64,000 nucleotides of DNA from Actinomycetospora sp. TBRC 11914 (lineage in GTDB: Bacteria; Actinomycetota; Actinomycetes; Mycobacteriales; Pseudonocardiaceae), in NCBI RefSeq assembly GCF_012933465.1, contig NZ_JABBND010000001.1, positions 806,001-870,000 of the forward strand, given 5' to 3'. Numbering within the stretch: position 1 is the stretch's first letter; each line of letters begins with the position of its first letter. Position numbers and translations under genes: made by a program. The notes beneath the pieces were generated by a model. The model was given only the letters and a program-made list of their open reading frames with translations, made no database searches and had not been told where the DNA came from. Shown here one piece after another: positions 52,201-60,605 of the stretch.

Positions 52201-52381
52201 CCTGTGGTGGATGCCCGAGGTGCTGCGCCGGCGCGCCGCCCACGACGACGGCGGGGCGGCGCAGGCCCGGCTCCGGGCGGCCGCCGCGCTCGCGAGAACG
52301 CAGGGCAGTACCGCTCTCCTGCGGCGGTGCGAGGACGACCTGGCGTCGCGCGCGAACGCTCCCGGAACGGTGCGTTCCTAG
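49298..52381 (+). CDS. BTAD / AAA ATPase / TPR transcriptional regulator (SARP-AfsR-like)
   Basis: 1027 aa, GGGAAGG 8 nt upstream. Residues 1-95 form an OmpR-like winged helix (IRLLGEQVVGD, then RGRIATLFWPDSTDEQALTN). Residues about 96-245 are the bacterial transcriptional activation domain (ALVRAGDTARAVEVARRRVR, then GVTPDPATRR). The STAND/AAA module carries Walker A VVRGDPGVGKTRLV near residue 292 and Walker B LLVLDNLHWCD near 405. The C-terminal 450 residues are TPR-like helices. Such proteins activate secondary-metabolism or catabolic genes. The flavin oxidase gene starts 54 nt downstream and is the likeliest target (inference). Confidence 0.88.
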   Translation: MYRIRLLGEQVVGDATGAPLAVPPRAVALVGYLALHAGIPQQRGRIATLFWPDSTDEQALTNLRRELHHLRGALDGESGLAATGRELTWRDTPACRVDLREFVLADDAARAAARAGADDDVVTHATAALAAYGGEFLPGGYDDWLLDARTELESRCVAVCDLLVDALVRAGDTARAVEVARRRVRLRPLDELGHRRLIELLGELGDRAGAVSSYHHCAAILERELGVTPDPATRRPLDLLLARDDDPGPVPAPPDVGGRSGGTSTLVGRGVELGTLRARWRAAAAGRPCAVVVRGDPGVGKTRLVAELAESARLDGAVVATAQCFGAAGRLALAPVAEWLRVPAVRAGWATLDPVWRVEVERLVPAAASRDVGPGGRAVVEAWQRHRFFEGLARALVGTGRPTLLVLDNLHWCDAETLAFLTLCLGLAPDTPVMVVATMRTEASEHEPQVGAWVSRLRATGTLTELFLGPLEGPDSARLASAVAGVAMSAEDVEVLQASTGGFPLYVVEAARRTLENSSPIPVGDLATVLRERLDQVSGQAREVAALAAAIGRDFTLDLVTAAGELDPDTVVRAVDELWRRRILTEVGEGYDFSHDLVRDGAYAQISPPRRWLLHRRVAQGLELVHADDTDAVSAQLAEQYARGGRPERAVRYYRRAAELAARMFAHTEAIRLHDQALAIVRTLPAGPVRSREELAELEALAAPLNARDGYASPRLRETHDRTITLAEGLGDREALLTGLVGLWTSLFVQGEVAASQRTAARALGMIVPGSEPAAAAHFALGTSTLVLGRPADALVFLGRVVEHGNDHRLSIGTRPDVHGRASAAHAHWLLGDDDRAEAEARGSVAVARTADPYNLAVALAYAAITHQLRGAAGELSVAVGELRELCDRYEFAYYREWALVLDGWSRGGEAGVELARRGIRNLSAEGARVRMPYWQSLLADLHAATGRPDEARACLDAAVADGQARDDLWWMPEVLRRRAAHDDGGAAQARLRAAAALARTQGSTALLRRCEDDLASRANAPGTVRS

Positions 52382-52435
52382 CGTCGGGCGCGGCGTCCAT
52401 CCCCGGGCGCCGCAGCCGTACAGAAGGACACCGCC

Positions 52436-53839
52436 ATGACGACCACCGTGACCTCCGGCGCGCCCTACGCCGACCTCGACGGCGCGCTGCGGGGTGAGCT
52501 CATCACCCCGGCGGACCAGGCCTACGACGAGGCCCGCGCGGTCTACAACGCCATGATCGACAAGCGGCCGGGCGCGATCGCCCGCTGCCGCGACACCGCC
52601 GACGTCGTCACCGCCGTGCGATTCGCCCGCGAGCACGGCCTCCGGATCGCGGTCCGCGGCGGTGGTCACCACGCCGCCGGGTTCGGGGTGTGGGACGACG
52701 CCCTGGTGATCGACCTGTCCACGATGCGCAGCACCACCGTCGACCTCGTCCACCACACCGTCCGGGTCGACGCCGGCGCCACCTGGGGCGACGTCGACCA
52801 CGCCACCGTCGCGTTCGGCATGGCGACGCCGTCGGGCTTCCTGGCCTCCACCGGCGTCGCCGGGCTGACCCTGGGCGGCGGGATCGGCTACCTGTCCCGC
52901 CGGTTCGGGCTGACCGTCGACAACCTGCTCGCGGCCGACGTCGTGCTCGCCGACGGCAGCTTCGTCACCGCCGACGAGACCTCGCACCCCGATCTGTTCT
53001 GGGCCCTGCGCGGGGGCGGCGGCAACTTCGGGATCGTCACCTCGTTCACCTTCCGCTGCCACGACATCGGGCGGCAGGGCATGGTCATCGGCGGCCCGGT
53101 GCTCTACGACCTCGCCGACACCGCCGAGGTCATGCGCTGGTACCGGTCGCTGTTCCCCGCCCTGCCCGAGGAGCTCAGCGGCTGGCTGGGCCTGCTGACG
53201 ATCCCGCCCGCACCGCCGTTCCCCGAGGAGCTCTGGGGACGCCAGGCCTGCGGCATCGTGTGGTGCTACACCGGCCCCCACGACCGCGCCGACGAGGTCC
53301 TCGCGCCGATCAGGGAGTTCGGGAACCCCCTGGTGGTCGGGCTGATGGAGATGCCGTTCTCGGCGCTGCAGAGCGCCTTCGACCCGCTCTACCCCGCCGG
53401 CCTGCAGTGGTACTGGCGCACCGACTTCTTCCGCGAGATCACCGACGAGGCGATCGACGTCCACCTCCGGTACGGCCCGCAGCTGCCCACCGGTCACTCG
53501 ACCATGCACCTCTACCCCGTCGACGGGGCCGCCGCGCGGGTCCCCGCGGACGCCACGGCGTTCCCGTACCGCCAGGGCGGGTGGGCCGGGGTGATCGTCG
53601 GCGTCGACCCCGACCCGGCCAACGCCGGGCTCATCTCGCAGTGGGCCCGGGACTACTGGACGGAGCTCCACCCGACCGCGGCCGGCGGCAGCTACGTCAA
53701 CTTCATGGGTGACGAGGGGCAGGACCGCATCCGCGCCGCCTACGGCGAGAACTACGACCGTCTCGCGCGGATCAAGGGCCGGTACGACCCGCAGAACGTC
53801 TTCTCGGTCAACCAGAACATCCGGCCCGCGCAGTCCTGA
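52436..53839 (+). CDS. FAD-linked oxidase, berberine-bridge-enzyme type
   Basis: 467 aa. The PCMH FAD domain reads VTAVRFAREHGLRIAVRGGGHHAAG (about residues 58-82; one of the two His attaches FAD), then GVAGLTLGGGIGYLSRRFGLTVDNLLAAD and LRGGGGNFGIVTSF. The C-terminal BBE strand is RYDPQNVFSVNQNI. Such enzymes oxidise alcohols, sugars or alkaloid-like substrates with O2. A Cys for bicovalent flavin attachment is not obvious in the GYLSRRFG loop. No signal peptide. It probably lies under the BTAD regulator upstream and converges on the LysR gene. Confidence 0.9.
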   Translation: MTTTVTSGAPYADLDGALRGELITPADQAYDEARAVYNAMIDKRPGAIARCRDTADVVTAVRFAREHGLRIAVRGGGHHAAGFGVWDDALVIDLSTMRSTTVDLVHHTVRVDAGATWGDVDHATVAFGMATPSGFLASTGVAGLTLGGGIGYLSRRFGLTVDNLLAADVVLADGSFVTADETSHPDLFWALRGGGGNFGIVTSFTFRCHDIGRQGMVIGGPVLYDLADTAEVMRWYRSLFPALPEELSGWLGLLTIPPAPPFPEELWGRQACGIVWCYTGPHDRADEVLAPIREFGNPLVVGLMEMPFSALQSAFDPLYPAGLQWYWRTDFFREITDEAIDVHLRYGPQLPTGHSTMHLYPVDGAAARVPADATAFPYRQGGWAGVIVGVDPDPANAGLISQWARDYWTELHPTAAGGSYVNFMGDEGQDRIRAAYGENYDRLARIKGRYDPQNVFSVNQNIRPAQS

Positions 53840-53849
53840 GCGGGCCCGC

Positions 53850-54788
53850 TCACGACCAGATGCCGACGTGCACCGGCGGGCGGTAGCGCGCCGGTGCCAC
53901 GCCGGTGCCCGGCGCGCGCATCACGCCGAGGGCCTCGGGGGTGCCGAGGAAGCGCAGGAAGTGGGCCGCGACGTCGGACGGCCGGCGCGGCAGGGTCACG
54001 TACCAGGCGCCGTGCCGAGGGGTCACGGACGTCGGGACCACCCGCAGCGTGCCCCGCCGGACGTGGGGGGCCACCAGGTGGGCCGTGCCGATCGAGGCCC
54101 CCGCGCCGGCGGTCGCCGCCGCCCACGCCGCGGCCTGGTGGGGGTGGATCTGCAGGGCCGCCTCGGGGACGGTCAGCCGCAGGAGCACGTCGCGGGTGGC
54201 CGCCCCGGGCTCGGCGGCGCTGGGGTCCACCGCCCACCGCCACGCGGCGGGCGGGCCGGCGAGGCGCTGCCCGGGCGCGGCCACCACCACCTCGCGGACC
54301 CGCAGCACCGGCTCGTCGCGCAGCCCGTGGCGCTCCCCGACGGGACCCGGGCCGAAGGCGACGTCGGCGAGGTGGTCGCGGACGAGGACCGCGAGGTCAC
54401 AGGTGTCCGCGATGCGGGTGTCGGCGTCGAACGCGGTCCCGCTCCGGGCCAGGAACGCGTCGACCAGCGGGCCGATGACCTGCTCGGCCAGCGCGGCCGT
54501 CGTCACGAGGCGCAGCGTCTCGGTGCTCCCGGCCGAGTGGCGGACCGCCACCTCCGCCTCGGCGCCCAGCGCCACGATCGCCGTCGCCGACTCCAGCAGC
54601 CGCGCCCCGCCGGCGGTCAGCTCCATGCGCCCGTCGACCCGCTCGAGCAGCGGATCCCCGAAGTGGTCGCGCAGCGCGCGCAGGGTCTGGGAGACCGCGG
54701 AGTCGGAGACCCCGAGCGCCGTCGCCGCGGCCCGCACCGATCCCAGTCGGGCGACCGCGACGAAGGTGCTCAGCTGAGTCAGGGTCAC
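53850..54788 (-). CDS. LysR-family regulator divergent from form I coxMSL
   Basis: 312 aa. The N-terminal winged HTH is LTQLSTFVAVARLGSVRAAATALGVSDSAVSQTLRALRDHFGDPLLER, followed by the LysR linker helix and a periplasmic-binding-protein-like effector domain to the end. It is transcribed away from coxM across 150 nt, the classic LysR arrangement, and a LysR gene commonly adjoins form I cox clusters in actinobacteria. Control of CO dehydrogenase expression is therefore likely but inferred. The effector is unknown. Confidence 0.88.
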   Translation of the reverse strand: MTLTQLSTFVAVARLGSVRAAATALGVSDSAVSQTLRALRDHFGDPLLERVDGRMELTAGGARLLESATAIVALGAEAEVAVRHSAGSTETLRLVTTAALAEQVIGPLVDAFLARSGTAFDADTRIADTCDLAVLVRDHLADVAFGPGPVGERHGLRDEPVLRVREVVVAAPGQRLAGPPAAWRWAVDPSAAEPGAATRDVLLRLTVPEAALQIHPHQAAAWAAATAGAGASIGTAHLVAPHVRRGTLRVVPTSVTPRHGAWYVTLPRRPSDVAAHFLRFLGTPEALGVMRAPGTGVAPARYRPPVHVGIWS

Positions 54789-54832
54789 TCGACCGAGGAT
54801 GCTCCCGGCGACGGCGGGTCGGCACCGCCGAG

Positions 54833-54849
54833 TTGAGCAAAAGCTTCAT
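54833..54849. promoter_or_regulatory. Candidate LysR site in the LysR-coxM gap
   Basis: TTGAGCAAAAGCTTCAT is an AT-rich, near-palindromic island (TGA...TCA ends, AGC-AAAA-GCT core) in otherwise extremely GC-rich DNA. It lies 45 nt before the LysR start and 90 nt before coxM. It resembles the T-N11-A LysR box format in outline only. Confidence 0.4.
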
Positions 54850-54938
54850 CGCCCGTGGTCGCACCCGCGGACCCGGGTCCATGCTCCCACGCGCCGGGCG
54901 GGACCGCCGCCCGGAGGACGGCTGATCCGGGAGGGCGC

Positions 54939-55811
54939 ATGCAGGTCCCCGCCACCTTCGGCTACGAGTTGGCCCCCGACCTCGCGGGCGCGCTCGCGCT
55001 GCTGGCGCGCCACGGTCCCGACGCCCGCCCGATCGCCGGCGGTCACAGCCTCCTGCCGATGATGAAGCTGCGGCTGGCCGAGCCGACGGTGCTCGTGGAC
55101 ATCAACGGGCTGACCGAGCTCGGCGGCATCACGGTGGACGGCGACGCGATCCGGTTCGGCGCGATGGTCCGCCACGCCGAGGTGCTCGACTCCGCGGTGG
55201 TCGCCGAGCACCTCCCGATCCTGCGCGACGCCGAGCGCGTGATCGCCGACCCGCTCGTGCGCAACCGCGGCACCGTCGGGGGCTCGCTGTGCCAGGCGGA
55301 CCCTTCCGAGGACCTCTCGGCGGCGTTCTCCGCCCTGGGCGCGACCGTCGTCATCACCTCGCGCGACGGCGAGCGGACGGTGCCCGTCCGCGAGTTCCAC
55401 CGCGGGCCCTACGAGACGGCCGTGGCGCACGACGAGCTCGTCACCGCCGTCCGCGTCCCGATCCGTCCGGCCACCGGCAGCGCCTACGAGAAGGTCGAGC
55501 GCCGGACCGGCGACTGGGCGGTCGCCGCCGCGGGTGCGGTGGTGAGCCTCGACGGGCACACCGTCGTCCGGGCGGGCATCGGGCTCGCGGCCGTCGGCGC
55601 CGAGCACTTCGTCGCCGCCGAGGCCGAGGAGGCCCTGCGCGGCGCGCCGGCCACCGCGGAGTCCTTCGCCGAGGCGGGCCGGATCGCCGCCGAGCACTGC
55701 CGTCCCACCGCCGACCAGCGCGGTCCCGTCGACTACAAGCGCCACCTCGTGGGCGTCCTCGTCGCCCGCACGTGCCACCGCGCCGCCGCCCGCGCGCGGG
55801 GAGAGGTCTGA
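54939..55811 (+). CDS. coxM: Form I CO dehydrogenase medium (FAD) subunit
   Basis: 290 aa from ATG 54939 (GGGAGGG just upstream). FAD motifs are PIAGGHSLLPMMKLRL (about residues 31-46) and NRGTVGGSLCQADPSED (about 106-122). The C-terminal CoxM domain is GSAYEKVERRTGDWAVAAAG. It conveys electrons to the quinone pool or another acceptor. It is the first gene of coxM-S-L-XdhC, the form I order, opposite to the form II cluster 15 kb away. Confidence 0.94.
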   Translation: MQVPATFGYELAPDLAGALALLARHGPDARPIAGGHSLLPMMKLRLAEPTVLVDINGLTELGGITVDGDAIRFGAMVRHAEVLDSAVVAEHLPILRDAERVIADPLVRNRGTVGGSLCQADPSEDLSAAFSALGATVVITSRDGERTVPVREFHRGPYETAVAHDELVTAVRVPIRPATGSAYEKVERRTGDWAVAAAGAVVSLDGHTVVRAGIGLAAVGAEHFVAAEAEEALRGAPATAESFAEAGRIAAEHCRPTADQRGPVDYKRHLVGVLVARTCHRAAARARGEV

Positions 55812-55814
55812 CCC

Positions 55815-56311
55815 GTGGAGATCACCGTCACCGTCAACGGGCGCGAGGTCACGCGCGACGTCGAGCCCCGCCTGCTGCTCACCCACTTCCTGCGCGACCA
55901 CCTGCGCCTCACCGGCACCCACTGGGGCTGCGACACCACCACGTGCGGCGCCTGCACGGTGCGCCTCGACGGGGTGCCGGTGAAGTCCTGCACCGTGCTC
56001 GCGGTCATGGCCGACGGCGCCCGCGTCGACACCGTCGAGGGCCTCGCCGCCGGGATGGCCGAGACCGACCTCGACCCGGTGCAGCAGGGGTTCGTCGCCT
56101 GTCACGGCCTGCAGTGCGGTTTCTGCACCCCCGGCATGCTCATGACGACGCGTGCCCTGCTCGACCGCGATCCCGATCCCTCGCCGGCGACGATCCGCGA
56201 GGCGATCTCCGGGCAGATCTGCCGGTGCACCGGCTACGAGAACATCGTCCGCGCCGTGCGCTGGGCCGCCGAGGCCGAGCAGCAGGCCGCCACGACGACG
56301 GAGGTAGCGCG

Positions 56312-56315
<4 letters not shown>
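55815..56315 (+). CDS. coxS: Form I CO dehydrogenase small (2x[2Fe-2S]) subunit
   Basis: 166 aa from GTG 55815, 3 nt after the coxM stop. Cluster motifs CDTTTCGACTVRLDGVPVKSC (the first two Cys pairs corresponding to residues about 38-58; third residue group read as CGAC) and CGFCTPGM with CRCTGY provide two [2Fe-2S] centres between the Mo site and FAD. The stop overlaps the coxL start by 4 nt (ATGA). Confidence 0.93.
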
Positions 56316-58755
<2,440 letters not shown>

Positions 58756-58759
<4 letters not shown>

Positions 58760-59472
58760 CGAGCCTGCTCGGCCGGGCCGAGGCGCTGCGGGAGCAGGGC
58801 ACCCCGTTCGTGCTGGCCACCGTCGTGCGGGTGGAGCACCCCACGAGCGCGCGCCCCGGGGACCGGGCCCTCGTGCTCGCCGACGGCACCGTCGACGGCT
58901 TCGTCGGCGGGCACTGCGCGGAGGACGGCGTGCGCCAGGAGAGCCTCCGGGTGCTCGCCTCCGGCACCACGGCGCTGCTGCGGATCGCCCCGGAGGGCGG
59001 GCCGGTCGGCTGCCACGGCGAGGTGGGGCTCGCGAACCACTGCGAGTCGGGCGGCACCCTGGAGATCCTGCTCGAGGCGGTGGTGCCGAGCACCGTCGTC
59101 GGCGTGCACGGCGACGGCCCCATCGCCGCGGCGCTGCGGCGGCTGGCGACGGCGCTCGACCACACCGTGGTCGAGGGGATGGGCTCGGGGCCGGCCCCCG
59201 ACGCCGTCGTCGTCGCGAGCCACGGGTACGACGAGGCGCCGGTGCTCGAGGCGGCGCTGCGCGCGGGCGTCGGGTACGTCGCGCTCGTCGCGAGCCGGCG
59301 CCGTGGTGCGGCGGTCCTCGCGGGGCTGGACGTCGAGGACGCCGACCGGGACCGGGTGCACACCCCGGCCGGGCTGGACCTGGGCGCCACGACGCCCCCC
59401 GAGGTCGCCCTGTCGGTGCTGGCCGAGATGGTGGCCGTGCGGGCGGGGCGGACGGTGCGGACGGAGCGGTGA
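58756..59472 (+). CDS. XdhC/CoxI-family maturation factor
   Basis: 238 aa, overlapping the coxL stop by 4 nt. The N-terminal XdhC_CoxI domain reads FVLATVVRVEHPTSARPGD, then DGFVGGHCAEDGVRQESL, where the GGxC loop holds the conserved Cys. A Rossmann-like C-terminal half follows (VVGVHGDGPIAAALRRLA, then VVVASHGYDEAPVLEAAL, VGYVALVASRRRGAAVL). XdhC proteins bind Moco and insert the terminal sulfido ligand before loading of xanthine-oxidase-family enzymes. Coupling to coxL makes this subunit its likely client. Confidence 0.88.
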
Positions 59473-59502
59473 GCCGCGCCCGGGGCTCCCCGGGCGCGGC
59501 TC
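59471..59502. terminator. Bidirectional terminator between cox and Tat operons
   Basis: A perfect 15-bp GC stem (left arm GAGCCGCGCCCGGGG) with a 2-nt loop, starting inside the XdhC stop codon and ending 7 nt before the convergent tatA stop. It can serve both operons. Confidence 0.75.
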
Positions 59503-59508
59503 GCCGCC

Positions 59509-59712
59509 TCAGCTCGCGGCGCGACGCTCCTCGACGACGGGCTCGGCCTTCGCCGGGGCCGACTCGTGGGACAGCTCGCGCATCTCGGTGGAGAACACCC
59601 GCGCGGACTGGCCGACGGAGCGGGCCAGCTCGGGGAGCTTCTTCGCCCCGAAGAGCAGCACCAGCACGCCCACGATGATCAGCCAGTGGACGGGGCTCAG
59701 CGCGCCGGTCAC
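59509..59712 (-). CDS. tatA: TatA/E-type twin-arginine translocase subunit
   Basis: 67 aa from GTG 59712 (GTGA overlap with the gene upstream). One N-terminal membrane helix (HWLIIVGVLVLLF) leads through the conserved FGAKKLPELARSVGQSARVF hinge and amphipathic helix to a charged tail. It forms the Tat export pore. It is the last gene of an operon whose first gene encodes a Tat-signal-bearing Mo hydroxylase, so it is presumably a dedicated copy. No tatB or tatC is nearby. Confidence 0.93.
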   Translation of the reverse strand: MTGALSPVHWLIIVGVLVLLFGAKKLPELARSVGQSARVFSTEMRELSHESAPAKAEPVVEERRAAS

Positions 59713-60080
59713 TCGAAGGGCCCGTTCACCAGCGCGCCGCCGACCGGTCCCTCGACGAAGCGGGGGTCGGCCTGCGGGTACTGGGTCTCGGTCCCGTTGG
59801 CGTCCTCCGGACGGGCCTGCCCGGTCGCGTTGTCGTTCGCGTCCATGATCGAGGAGGCGAGGTTGCCGGCGGTCGCGAGCACCGCGGAGGGGCCCTGGGC
59901 GGGGCTCTGGGTGCTGGGGTAGCCGGTGGTCGCGTCGGAGCGGGCCGCGTCGGTGGTGGCGAGGTGGTCGACGTGGTCGCTGGTCGCGGCCTGGGCCGTG
60001 CCGGCGGCGACGAGCGGCAGGACGGCGCCGGCGATGCCGACGGCCGCGGCCGCGGCGCGGGTGTGCCTACGGGTGGTCAT
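59709..60080 (-). CDS. Small secreted protein of the Tat-hydroxylase operon
   Basis: 123 aa from ATG 60080 (GAGAGGAAC 5 nt upstream). A Sec- or Tat-like signal peptide (TTRRHTRAAAAAVGIAGAVLP, cleavage after TAQA near residue 31) releases a mature chain of about 92 residues. That chain is rich in Ala, Asp, Asn, Thr and Gln, acidic, and without Cys. The start MTTRRH holds two Arg but not the full SRRxFL motif. I do not recognise the family. It lies between the iron-sulfur subunit gene (39-nt gap) and tatA (4-nt overlap). A helper or third subunit of the exported oxidoreductase is a guess. Confidence 0.6.
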   Translation of the reverse strand: MTTRRHTRAAAAAVGIAGAVLPLVAAGTAQAATSDHVDHLATTDAARSDATTGYPSTQSPAQGPSAVLATAGNLASSIMDANDNATGQARPEDANGTETQYPQADPRFVEGPVGGALVNGPFE

Positions 60081-60119
60081 GAGGGGTTCCTCTCGGGTGG
60101 AACGGCGGGTCGGGCGGGG

Positions 60120-60596
60120 TCACATGTCCTGCGCGCCGGCCTTGATGGCCTCGCGGATGCGGTTGTAGGTGCCGCACCGGCAGATGTTGCGCAGTTCCTC
60201 GATGGCGTCGTCGTCGACCTCGCGGCCCTCGGCCCGGCACTGCTTCACCTTGGCGACGGCGGCCATGATCTGGCCCGGCTGGCAGTAGCCGCACTGGGCC
60301 ACGTCGTTGTCGATCCAGGCCTGCTGCATCGGGTGCAGGTCGGCCTTGACCGTGTCGGCGAGGCCCTCGATCGTCGTGACCTCGTCGGTGGGCCGGATGT
60401 CCTTGACCTGCACCGAGCAGGGGTTGAACGCCTTGCCGTTGATGTGGCTGGTGCAGGCCTTGCAGACGTTGATGCCGCAGCCGTACTTCGGGCCGGTGAC
60501 CTTGAGCAGGTCGCGGATCACCCAGAGCAGGCGCACGTCGTCCTCGACGTCGACGCTGACCTGCTCGCCGTTGAGCTGGAAGGTGTGCGTGGGCAC
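60120..60596 (-). CDS. Exported-hydroxylase small [2Fe-2S] subunit (IorA-like)
   Basis: 158 aa from GTG 60596; its AGGAGG ribosome site overlaps the stop codon of the large-subunit gene. The first cluster is GCGINVCKACTSHINGKAFNPC (ligands near residues 40-60) and the second is CGYCQPGQI with CRCGTY near the C-terminus, as in the isoquinoline 1-oxidoreductase alpha subunit. It has no signal peptide, so it must be exported by hitch-hiking on the Tat signal of the large subunit. There is no FAD subunit gene, as is typical of Ior/AldA-type enzymes that donate to cytochromes. Confidence 0.9.
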   Translation of the reverse strand: MPTHTFQLNGEQVSVDVEDDVRLLWVIRDLLKVTGPKYGCGINVCKACTSHINGKAFNPCSVQVKDIRPTDEVTTIEGLADTVKADLHPMQQAWIDNDVAQCGYCQPGQIMAAVAKVKQCRAEGREVDDDAIEELRNICRCGTYNRIREAIKAGAQDM

Positions 60597-60605
60597 GAGG
60601 TCCTC

